Of a stretch of DNA of 25,992 nt, positions 1-9,400 are shown piece after piece. Below the pieces are notes generated by a model. It had not been told where the DNA came from and did not search any database. It saw only the letters and a program-made list of their open reading frames with translations. How positions within the stretch are numbered: position 1 is the stretch's first letter; the number at the start of each line of letters is the position of its first letter. A program made the position numbers and the translations under genes. Origin of the DNA: a virus. The stretch is taken from the IMG/VR virus record IMGVR_UViG_3300042402_001290, positions 1 through 25,992 of that record, one strand, 5' to 3'.

Positions 1-2051
1 GTAGCAGTACCTTCACCTGCAACGGAAACTATTGTAAGACCGCTCGAACTTGTTTCTACGCCAGGTGTACCTGCGGCTACTGTTGCTACGTAGTTACCAG
101 TTGTATCAGTTCCAAGAGCAACACTATTTGCTGCAATAGTAGTTGCAAAAGATAAGTTACCAGATCCATCAAATGAACCACTTACACCAGTTACATCGCC
201 AGTTAGTGTAATTGTTCTGCCTGTTGCCCATGCACTTGCAGTTGAGGCGTTACCAGTTAATGTTCCAGTTAATGTCCCGACAACTGTTAAGTCCCCTTGG
301 ACACTTGCATCATTTGCTAGCGTAACTAAACTAGTTCCTGAACCTAAATCAATGAATGCTGCTTCGCTAGCAATATTTAAAGTGTCGACATTATTATTTA
401 ACAAGTTAAACGTTGTAGAAACAGATGTAATACTGTTACCGTTTACTGCTAAATTTTTTGCAACTTCTAATGCATCATGTACTCTTGCATTATTGTAGAC
501 TATTAAGTTATTCTTAACATGGAAATCTTCATCTACTATTAATCTGTTACCAGTAACCCTAGCCGACTCTGAGGTAGTATCGTATTCGAATATTTTATCG
601 TTATCTAAGCAAGACACAAACACTTTATTTGCAGATGAACTGATATCAAAACCTGTCGGCGATGTTACAGTAATAGCAGTAGTTATTGTGCTAATATCTC
701 CTTCATCTGTATGAGTTGCACTAGTAATGTTCCAAGCCGAACTTAGTGTAAATTTGTTAATAGCATCGTGAACACTGTCTAATACGTAAAGTGTAATACC
801 ATCGCTTGACATTTTCATTGATGTTGGTTTAGGTGTTCTTGCAGAAATATTCAATTGTTGTGAATATGTTGCAGTACTTACAGTCCATGCAGTTCCTAAA
901 TTATATTCATAAATCCTAGTATTTTGCTGTCCTAGCACATACATTTTAGTTCCGTCTGATTTAAAAAACAGACCGTGCGGTAGTGTGTCTTGTGCAGATA
1001 TATCTTTACTACCTACATATGAAGCAGTTGATAAGTTCCACGCAGTAGAAAGATCGTACTGATGAACGCTTTGGCTGTTTGTACCAACTACATAAATTTT
1101 TGTGCCGTCTGCTTTAACAAATAACGAAGTTACATCAACTTCTTCTGCACTAACATCTAACAATTCTAGATAAGTTAGTGTATCAACTTTATATGCTGTT
1201 GTGAATGTGTATTTGTAAACATTAGGTGTACCACCGGTTGCTAACAAATAAAATCCATTTGTGTTGTCTATACATATTTCGGTTATGACAGAATCTTCAG
1301 AAGTGGTGCTAAACGAGTTTCCGTTATATTTCCATGAATCTATGCCTGTAGTTGATTCTATAGATACTTCGCCGAAGTCAATACCAGTAGCATAGATGTT
1401 TCCGTTAACATCTAATTTAAAAGTAGCACCTGGTGTAGTAGTATCACTTTCACCATAACCTAATCTTAAACTATGTGCAACTGATAACTTACCATCAGTT
1501 GTAAGTGCCATAGCACCCTGTGCAGTTGTATGTGTAGAATCTCCCCACCAAAACCCTTGACTACTATTGTTGTCCATTTGGAAAGTCATGGCTTTTTCGT
1601 TATCGATGCCACCATATGTTACACTATTTTCTAAACCTATAATATATGTGTTATTATTCCATAGTCTATATTTGTCTCTATTACTCGCTGCAGATAATGT
1701 AACTCTTCCGCCGGAAACTATTAAATTCCCTGCAACATCTACTTCGCCTGTACTTTTGATTCTGAGCTTTTCTGCGGCTGTGGCGCCAGCTGCCATTGTT
1801 TTAAATACAAAGTCAAAATCTTCGCTGCCAGATGTAACATCGGTAGTTACAACTTCAATCAACCCACCGATTTCATTATTGGTGTTGCTAGTTTCTGTAA
1901 TGAATCGAAGTCCGGTGCCTATACCATTTGCAGGTGTTCCTGTTGTAGTATGCGTTAATGTAATAGGATAAACAACGCTATCATTGAAAACGTCATTTTC
2001 TACATATGTACTATAGGCTGTGTTTAAAAAATCACTTAAATATTGCGCCAT
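1..2051 (-). CDS. Tail-fibre-like virion protein with beta-propeller-like repeats, partial (3' end outside window)
   Basis: The reading frame starts at ATG 2051 and stays open for 683 codons to the window edge, so the C-terminus is missing. The N-terminus (MAQYLSDFLNTAY) and the following 200 residues are low-complexity, Thr/Ser/Asn/Gly-rich beta-type sequence typical of phage fibres. About residues 250-490 (roughly 580-1300) hold five repeats of 50-60 aa with a core like DGTKxYVxGxxxxxIYEYxL followed by an S-T-A-W-x-x-S-T-A motif. These resemble YVTN/NHL-type beta-propeller blades. The part nearest the window edge (SVALGTDTTGNYVA) matches modules of the 1978-aa fibre at 6488-12424. A receptor-binding or carbohydrate-binding role is inferred from the fold type and context. 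A purine-rich GGAAAT lies about 11 nt before the ATG, and the gene follows the 971-aa gene by 15 nt. Confidence 0.75.
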   Translation of the reverse strand, partial: MAQYLSDFLNTAYSTYVENDVFNDSVVYPITLTHTTTGTPANGIGTGLRFITETSNTNNEIGGLIEVVTTDVTSGSEDFDFVFKTMAAGATAAEKLRIKSTGEVDVAGNLIVSGGRVTLSAASNRDKYRLWNNNTYIIGLENSVTYGGIDNEKAMTFQMDNNSSQGFWWGDSTHTTAQGAMALTTDGKLSVAHSLRLGYGESDTTTPGATFKLDVNGNIYATGIDFGEVSIESTTGIDSWKYNGNSFSTTSEDSVITEICIDNTNGFYLLATGGTPNVYKYTFTTAYKVDTLTYLELLDVSAEEVDVTSLFVKADGTKIYVVGTNSQSVHQYDLSTAWNLSTASYVGSKDISAQDTLPHGLFFKSDGTKMYVLGQQNTRIYEYNLGTAWTVSTATYSQQLNISARTPKPTSMKMSSDGITLYVLDSVHDAINKFTLSSAWNITSATHTDEGDISTITTAITVTSPTGFDISSSANKVFVSCLDNDKIFEYDTTSESARVTGNRLIVDEDFHVKNNLIVYNNARVHDALEVAKNLAVNGNSITSVSTTFNLLNNNVDTLNIASEAAFIDLGSGTSLVTLANDASVQGDLTVVGTLTGTLTGNASTASAWATGRTITLTGDVTGVSGSFDGSGNLSFATTIAANSVALGTDTTGNYVATVAAGTPGVETSSSGLTIVSVAGEGTA

Positions 2052-2066
2052 TTTTATTTTATTTCC

Positions 2067-4982
2067 TTATGCTTGTGCTTCTGACCATCTTAGCAACACA
2101 CTTGCTCGTGCTGTACCTGTTGTTGTTCTTACGTTTATAGCTAGAATATCAGGACCGTCTGGATATTTGTAATCGCCACCTAACGGTGCACCTGTTAATT
2201 CTTTCAAATCAGACAAGTCAATTAACCCGTCTGTCGCACCGTCTGTTGTTGATGGCGCTGTATACGCAAAAATTTGTTCTCCGGGCAATGCAAACGTTCC
2301 CGAACTCCAAGTAACGCTTGTTGCAACTTGTGCAAAACTAGGCTGACCTCCAACTGCTTCTGTGTTAAGTGCAGTCCATGTTGCGTTAGAGAAATTCTTA
2401 GGATTTAACACACCTTCAACAACACACGCACCTGAAGATGTACCCGAACTAACCGCAGTACTAAGTGCTTGTAATAACAACTGACTTCTGTTTAATAAAT
2501 CTTTTGATCCCAGTTGTCCTACTGCGCTGTTTGCTACGCTAGGCGCAAGTCTTATTAAGAAGAAGGTTTGTGTTGTTGTGCTTATGTTAATATGAGTACG
2601 TTGATAGTTAAAGAAGTATCCACGATCTTCATCATACCCACCGTCTGCAATCAATGCACTGCCCCAGTGTGTAAGTGTTGGGCTACAAGTGTTACTAATA
2701 ATAATAGCACCTGTATTTGCAGAATGTGTTGTCGCACTCCCGGCTGTTAATGTATTAACGTTACCTTGCTGATACTGTACTAGTGATGCTGCTCGTGTGC
2801 ATCCAGTAAAGTTTCCTGGTCCTGTAGTTGTACTTCTGCCAGTGTATGAAACAATCTCATTATCTATATACAATGTTCCTACATCGGGGAATAGCGTTAA
2901 ATCTGCTGCAGGGACTGTTGTTTGAGACGAGTTCATTGCTGCTGTCAAATATGTACTAGGGCTATCATTTTCAATACTATAACGAATAGGTAAGTTACCG
3001 CTTCTCATGTACGCTTCGTCGTTAATGTTGTTATTTTTAAATCTATGAGCCATCACCCAATGACCATCACTTCCTCTAGCCATGAAGTCGATATAACCTG
3101 CACCATACCAGCTATATTGAATACCCATCATTTGCATTTTATTTAAATCGATAGTATAACCGCTCGGTCCTGTGCCGTCCATATTATCTATGTTAAAGTC
3201 ACCTTGTTTAACTCTAAGTTCTTCTACAAGAGATATACGAACCCCGCTGGCTGCAATGCCTCTATAGTCTGGTGTTACAAATATGTTAGTATCATCAAAC
3301 ACTTGAGTTACGAAGTGAATCATACCTCTAATAACGACACGATCTCCTACTCGCAATTGCTGTGTAAATCGTGTACCATCTCCGGTTATTAAGTTATCGT
3401 TAGGGTTAACAGTAGCAGTTCCTGCAATTTGAAATGTACTACTACGTCTTACACAATATAAATCGATCCCGTTAAATTCCCAGAATATACCGTTTTGATC
3501 GTCAAACACCCCTGCACGAACTGCAGCACCTTGCCAATTTTTAACATATATTTTTGTTTTACGATCTAATGTAGGTGTAGCACTACCAAGACTTGTTGTT
3601 GCAGTGACAGTGAATGTATAGTCGTCTACAATGCTAGCAACTGTATAAGTTCCGTTATACCCTCCAGTAGTCACACCTAGTAATTCAATTGTTGCACCTA
3701 TTTGCAATCCGTGATCTATAGCATCTGTTGCAATAGTAATAGTAGACCCAGAACTTGTACCGCTCGCAGAAACTGTTATAATATCATACTTTGGTTTAAA
3801 TAACGTACCTGTTGACCATACATACCCTTTTCCTGACTGATACCGGAAATACTTCTTAGTTTGTCGAACAACTGCAGCACCATATGTTGGCGTTTTAGTA
3901 GATAAAATAACACCGCCATCCATTGGTCTATGCAAGATTGTTGCATTCGACTGTGCATGTAGTGTCACGCTAGATGGACTGCTTACTGCACCGCCTGCTC
4001 TTGCAAGATATGTAAATGATGTTAAACTAGGTGTTGATAACACAACAAACGGACCAGATGCTAATGTGGCATTAGTACCTGAAGCTACTGTAACGTGTAT
4101 TATTGTTCCTGGTATTAATCCGTGTGGGCCTAGAAAGTTTAATGTAATAGTGCTAGGGTTGCCGCCGCTACTGGTTGCACTGTTAACAGGAATACTTGCT
4201 CCGTTGTAAAATTCTCCACGTCTAACCAATGTTTCGTCAGTTTTCAAACTTTGGCCGTTCGACGTTCCTACTAAACCTCTAGCAAAATATGTTACACTTG
4301 TGCTAGAAGGAACGCTAAAAATCACAAAATTACCATCTGCACGGCTAAACCCAGATATACCTGAATCTAGTCCACTTACGTTCACAACTCCGCCGACTGC
4401 CATACCATGCGCTGCAGTAAACGTAACAGTAATTAAACTATTAGAACTACTAGTAGTTGTATAATTAGTTGTTATTGTTGATACTTCTAAGTCAATGCCT
4501 GGCAATTCATACGCACTAGGATACCCTCTTACAGTTCCGTAGCCTGCCCATTTGGTTGGCTGTAGACCATATTCAAAGTCAGCATCAATTAATGATTGCG
4601 GGTTAGATACTCGCATACGGTCAATTGCATCAGTACCGAATCCCCACGGTTTGATCGACATTGCTTCATGATCTTTACCTTCTACATAGATAGACAATCT
4701 GTCAGATGAACTCATTGTGCTAGTATCTGCAGCAAGAGTTAATGTAGTATATCCGTCGGTTTTATATGATATACTAGGAAATGCTGTTCCGTAATTTCCC
4801 AAAGTAAATGCAGTTGTTGTTCCAGCAAAATCACTATCTGCAAAATTATAAATTATAACGTTATCAGTTGTGTTAGTTATAACTAAAAAGTCTTCTAATA
4901 CGTATCTTCCTGGGATTATAATTGTGCCAGAACCTGCGGCTGCAGGGGAAAATACATATTCACTTATTCGTTTCTTTGCCAT
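2067..4982 (-). CDS. Large virion structural protein with repeated beta-sandwich modules
   Basis: 971 aa, starting MAKKRISEYVFSP, with AGGAAC about 8 nt before the ATG. The first 160 residues (including SIKPWGFGTDAIDRMRVSNP) look like a conserved head domain of large structural proteins in marine T4-like phages; this is from memory of the family, not a search. Three modules of 50-60 aa follow, each with an AHGM/PHGL/DHGL motif, a G-x-x-I/V stretch and an F-x-V/T-Y ending, at about residues 180-235, 275-330 and 410-465. Such modules are common in phage virion proteins. One related copy occurs in the 1978-aa fibre (around 8560-8760). A second globular part (residues 490-720) contains WEFNGIDLYCVRRSS and MMGIQYSWYGAGYIDFMARG. 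No enzyme motif or membrane segment was seen. The likely role is a fibre or baseplate-associated structural protein. Confidence 0.75.
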   Translation of the reverse strand: MAKKRISEYVFSPAAAGSGTIIIPGRYVLEDFLVITNTTDNVIIYNFADSDFAGTTTAFTLGNYGTAFPSISYKTDGYTTLTLAADTSTMSSSDRLSIYVEGKDHEAMSIKPWGFGTDAIDRMRVSNPQSLIDADFEYGLQPTKWAGYGTVRGYPSAYELPGIDLEVSTITTNYTTTSSSNSLITVTFTAAHGMAVGGVVNVSGLDSGISGFSRADGNFVIFSVPSSTSVTYFARGLVGTSNGQSLKTDETLVRRGEFYNGASIPVNSATSSGGNPSTITLNFLGPHGLIPGTIIHVTVASGTNATLASGPFVVLSTPSLTSFTYLARAGGAVSSPSSVTLHAQSNATILHRPMDGGVILSTKTPTYGAAVVRQTKKYFRYQSGKGYVWSTGTLFKPKYDIITVSASGTSSGSTITIATDAIDHGLQIGATIELLGVTTGGYNGTYTVASIVDDYTFTVTATTSLGSATPTLDRKTKIYVKNWQGAAVRAGVFDDQNGIFWEFNGIDLYCVRRSSTFQIAGTATVNPNDNLITGDGTRFTQQLRVGDRVVIRGMIHFVTQVFDDTNIFVTPDYRGIAASGVRISLVEELRVKQGDFNIDNMDGTGPSGYTIDLNKMQMMGIQYSWYGAGYIDFMARGSDGHWVMAHRFKNNNINDEAYMRSGNLPIRYSIENDSPSTYLTAAMNSSQTTVPAADLTLFPDVGTLYIDNEIVSYTGRSTTTGPGNFTGCTRAASLVQYQQGNVNTLTAGSATTHSANTGAIIISNTCSPTLTHWGSALIADGGYDEDRGYFFNYQRTHINISTTTQTFFLIRLAPSVANSAVGQLGSKDLLNRSQLLLQALSTAVSSGTSSGACVVEGVLNPKNFSNATWTALNTEAVGGQPSFAQVATSVTWSSGTFALPGEQIFAYTAPSTTDGATDGLIDLSDLKELTGAPLGGDYKYPDGPDILAINVRTTTGTARASVLLRWSEAQA

Positions 4983-4994
4983 TATGTGTTCCTA

Positions 4995-6455
4995 TTATCC
5001 TAATGCTATCGATAGTGCTACTGTTGTTGAAATCGGTGTATCTAACCCCGCAGGACCAGCGTCTCCTACAGGACCTGCTGCGCCTACGGCAGCATAAACT
5101 TGCCATGTTGTTCCGCTGTAAACAAAGTCTACTTTTATTTGACCTAAGTCTAAAATAAAATCATCCGCAACACCTTCTATTGTGCTACCGTTTCTTGCAA
5201 TTGTTAAATTGTTTGCTTCCCAATCATTTATATCAAACACCACTACAGTGTCACCTGTGCTGGGAGATGCGGGTAGTGTTATCGTAAAACTACCGCCTGA
5301 TGTATTTGTTAAAATTCTATCGCCTGCAGATGCAGTATAGTTTGCTGTTTTTGTTAAATAGTTACCAGCTACCGCACTTTGCACAAACTGAGTTGTAGCA
5401 ATTTGTGTTGTGTTTGTTCCTGCAGTAGCAGTAGGTGCAGCAGGTGTCCCAGTAAGTGTTGGGCTAGTTGCAAGAACAACTGAGCCAGTGCCGGTGGTCC
5501 CTGAAAAACCAAAAACCTCTACAGCCCACCCTGCAGCACCATTGCCGGCAGTAAGATCTATGCTAGTTACTAGTATAGAAGTTCCAGCAAGTAAGTTAGC
5601 TACTGTAGCAGAATTTGCAGCTCTAACTTCGATATTACCGGTTGAATTATTTACTAAAAGGAATGACATTCCCAATGTCATTGTTTGTGGCGCAGGTAAC
5701 GATACTATTTGTGTGGAGGTCCCTGTAAAGAATTGTTGATAATTGCTGTTCACAGTTAGTATAGTTGTACCGGCGGCAGTTACAGTAGTGCTATACCCTA
5801 TTCTAATATTATTAATTGTTGGAAGAGAAATTGTTGGAGCGGTACCAAACACAAGGGCACCGGAACCCGTTTCATCACTTATTACACCAGCAAGTTGCGA
5901 ACTAGTAGTGGTCGCAAACGCACCTAAGTTATTTTGTAAAAGTGCAAAAGTACCAGTTGTAGTTGGTAATGTTAGTGTAGGAGTTCCAGCTGCTGCAGGT
6001 GCTACGATTATAGCAGTGCCTGAACTAGAACCAGTTAAGCGTAAGGATTTACCAGATGCTAATGCAAAATGTTCACTGCTAGTCCACGCATCTGTAGCAT
6101 CGACCCAGTTTAGTGTTTTATCTGTTGTGCCTCTTAAAGTTATACCGCCGCCGTCTGCTGTAACGTCACTTGGACTTGCTACAGAACCTAATTCAATGTT
6201 TTTGTCGTCGACTGATAATGTTGTGCTATTAACAGTAGTTGTTGTTCCATTAACTGTTAAATTTCCGGTTACAACTAAGTTATTGTTAACAGTAGTGTTG
6301 CCTGTCCCAGCGCCAAGTGCAATTGTGGTTGCTGCGCCGAATGCATTAACTGTTGTAGCAGTAGTGTTAATTAAACTTAAAGTTGAAACACCTGTTGTGA
6401 TATCTCCGCCCACAACTAAGCCGTTTTTGACTACAAAATTATTATCATTGGCCAC
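4995..6455 (-). CDS. Fibre-like virion protein with short collagen-like C-terminus
   Basis: 486 aa. The N-terminus (MANDNNFVVKNGLVVGGDI) is a motif recalled from tail-fibre-like structural proteins of marine T4-like phages. Residues 60-95 (NLVVTGNLTVNGTTTTVNST) are nearly repeated in the 1978-aa protein, at the DNA level too (about 6230-6290 and 10680-10745). The middle is Thr/Ser/Gly/Ala-rich beta-type sequence; a stretch around residues 340-360 (APTATAGTNTTQIATTQFV) is typical of phage fibres. The C-terminus has a few collagen-like triplets (GAAGPVGDAGPAG), which can form short trimeric stalks. The start is supported by a strong GGGGAGAG Shine-Dalgarno sequence about 8 nt upstream. A CATAAATA octamer at 6485-6492, overlapping the stop of the preceding gene, may be its own late promoter. 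Confidence 0.75.
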   Translation of the reverse strand: MANDNNFVVKNGLVVGGDITTGVSTLSLINTTATTVNAFGAATTIALGAGTGNTTVNNNLVVTGNLTVNGTTTTVNSTTLSVDDKNIELGSVASPSDVTADGGGITLRGTTDKTLNWVDATDAWTSSEHFALASGKSLRLTGSSSGTAIIVAPAAAGTPTLTLPTTTGTFALLQNNLGAFATTTSSQLAGVISDETGSGALVFGTAPTISLPTINNIRIGYSTTVTAAGTTILTVNSNYQQFFTGTSTQIVSLPAPQTMTLGMSFLLVNNSTGNIEVRAANSATVANLLAGTSILVTSIDLTAGNGAAGWAVEVFGFSGTTGTGSVVLATSPTLTGTPAAPTATAGTNTTQIATTQFVQSAVAGNYLTKTANYTASAGDRILTNTSGGSFTITLPASPSTGDTVVVFDINDWEANNLTIARNGSTIEGVADDFILDLGQIKVDFVYSGTTWQVYAAVGAAGPVGDAGPAGLDTPISTTVALSIALG

Positions 6456-6484
6456 GGTTCACTCTCCCCAATTGGCATATATTA

Positions 6485-6492
6485 TATTTATG
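6485..6492 (-). promoter_or_regulatory. T4-late-like promoter octamer before the 486-aa fibre gene
   Basis: The minus strand reads CATAAATA 30 nt before ATG 6455. It overlaps the stop codon of the giant fibre gene (6488-6490). Confidence 0.4.
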
Positions 6493-9400
6493 CAAGTAGA
6501 AGAGTCTGAACTATCTTATATTGTGTACTATTAGTGCTTACTTGCGTTGCTAATATTCTAACATTTCCGCCACTAATATCAACATCATATGCTGCCAAAT
6601 CGCTTGCACCTGTGTTGACCATAGCGTATTGTGTTGCGCTGGCTGTGGTTCCGTTGTGAACAATTAGCATTTCGGTTATACTTCTAGCACCAGTTACAGT
6701 GTCTCTAGATTGTATTACTACTTTGCCGCCGCCGAACGTAGTAGTACTAAATGATGCAATTGCTGTCTGTGAAGTAGATGTAAGTGTTGCAGTTGCACTA
6801 TCTAAATTGTAAGTGCTGTCAATTCTAATTGCACCATCAACATGTAATTTTTCTGCAGGAGTTGATGTATTGATACCAACATTGCCATTTAATAATGTAT
6901 ATCCAGTTCCAGTCGGAGTTAATGTTATATTTTGATCAGACCCTCCAGCTGTAATAGTAATTGCGCTTGACCCAGTTATATTGCCTACACCAGTTAAGTT
7001 ACCTGAAACGTTTGCACTACCATCGAAGTTTTGACCCCACAGAGTTCTTACAGTTTGTAACGTAGTTGCAGTAGATGCGTTTCCGCTTAATGCTGCAGTG
7101 ATAGTTCCAGCACTAAAGTTTCCGCTTGAATCTCTAGCAACAATAGCACTGTTTGTATTTGAACTTGTTGCTGTTGTTGCTGAATTGGATACTTTACCTG
7201 AAGTTGAAATAGTCGCTAGTTTTGTGTCAACTATACCTGCTGCAGAATTTATGTCTGCGTTTACAATTGAATCAGCAGTTATACCCGCTGATATTGTGAT
7301 ATCAGCACTTCCGTTAAACGAAGTAGCAGATCCGGTCACATCTCCGCTTATGGCAATAGTTCTTGCTGTAGTTAGTGTGTCTGCAGTACCTGCAGTTGCA
7401 ACGTTTAGATTTGAGACTCGTGTGGTTGATGTAATTACAAATGGTGCTGTGCCAGTTGCAATGGTATTTGTTAATTGGTTGTTCATATTAAGCGTAGTTA
7501 CGCTAGTAAGAGAACCTGTAACGTTAGCAGAACCATTAAAGTTTTGTCCCCACAGTGTTCTAGTGGTTGTTAGTGTTGCTGCACTTCCTGTTGTGTTTTG
7601 ATTACCGGTAGTATTAACTCCTGGCAAATCAATATTAGCTGACCCATCAAAACTCACACCACCGATTGTTCTTGCAGTCTGTAGTGTAGTTGCAGTGGTT
7701 GCATTTCCGCTTAGTGCTGCAGTAATTGTACCTGCTGTAAAGTTACCACTTGCATCTCTGGCAACAATTGCACTGTTGGTATTTGTGCTAGTTGCAGTCG
7801 TAGCGGAATTGGATACTTTGCCGGCGGTCGAAATAGTTGCTAGCTTTGTATCAGCAATCGCTGCAGCGGAATTTATATCTGCGTTTACAATTGAATCAGC
7901 GGTAATTGCTGCTGATATTGTGATATCAGCACTTCCATTAAATGATGTAGCAGATCCGGTTACATCTCCACTTATTGCAATGTTTCTTGCTGTAGCAAGT
8001 GTAGTTGCAGTAGTTGCGTTCCCGCTTAGTGCTGCGGTAATAGTCCCGGCACTAAAGTTACCTGACGAATCACGAGCAACAATTGCACTGTTGGTATTTG
8101 TACTAGTTGCAGTCGTAGCGGAATTGGATACTTTACCTGAAGTTGAAATGGTTGCTAGTTTTGTGTCAACTATACCTGCTGCTGAGTTGATATCTGCGTT
8201 AACAATCGAATCAGCAGTTATAGCTGCTGATATTGTGATATCAGCACTTCCGTTAAATGATGTTGCAGTACCAGTTACATCTCCACTTATTGCAATTGTT
8301 CTTGATGTAGCAAGTGTAGTTGCAGTAGATGCGTTACCTACTAGCGCACCTCTAAAGTTTGCTGCTTGAATATCAGCAAGAGCAAAAGAGACATGACTAG
8401 TATCAATAAACGGACTTACGTCAGGCTCCGGGGTATAGCCTTTAAACGCTTTAAAATAACCGTCGGAAGCGTCACGGAAGAATCCGCCGTGCTGATAGGT
8501 AGTATCGTAATAACCGAAAGAAAATCCCAAGTCAGGGTTAGCATTTGTTCTTGCCCGTGCAGTTCCGCCCGAAACATATGAACCGGTTGCAGTATTTGCT
8601 ATAGTAAACGAATTCGTTGCAACCGCAGTTATAGTTTGATTTGATAAGTTATACGCAGACGGATCTACACCAATAATACTTACAGACATGCCTGGTGTAT
8701 AATTATGAACTTCGTTAGTAGTATAAACAACGTTTGTACCATCTCCTACTACATTGGATATAGTTGTTAATATCGCCTGATTCAGATAGATCATATTATC
8801 AGTTACTGATAAATTAGCAGCGGTAGTAGTGGTAGTTGTACCACCTACAGACAAGTTACCGTCTATAGTAACATTACCATCGAACAATGCATTATTAAAT
8901 GTCACGTTTGCAGTAGTTGAAACGTCTTGTCCGATTGCAATTGTCGGAGTCGCACTTTCTCCTGTGTTGTTTGATAATGTTACACCTGTGCCTGCTACAA
9001 GACTTGCTACGTAGTTACCAGTTGTGTCAGTTCCAAGGGCAACACTGTCTGCAGCAATTGTTGCGGTGATAGTAATATCAGCTGATCCATTAAACGAAGC
9101 AGACCCGCTTAGATCTCCCCCAAGAGAAATAGTTCTTGATGTTGCAAGTGTAGTTGCAGTAGTTGCGTTCCCGCTCAATGCTGCGGTGATAGTCCCTGCA
9201 GCAAAATTACCACTACTATCTCTAGCAACTACTTTTGATGATGTATTTGCACTTGTTGCGTCGACTGCTAGTGTTAGTCCTGCGCCTTCACTTCCGCCGT
9301 TACCGCCGGTGATGTATGATCCATTGGTTATGCTTGCTACGTAATTGCCTGTTGTATCAGTTCCGAGGGCAACACTATCTGCTGCAATAGTTGCTGTTAG

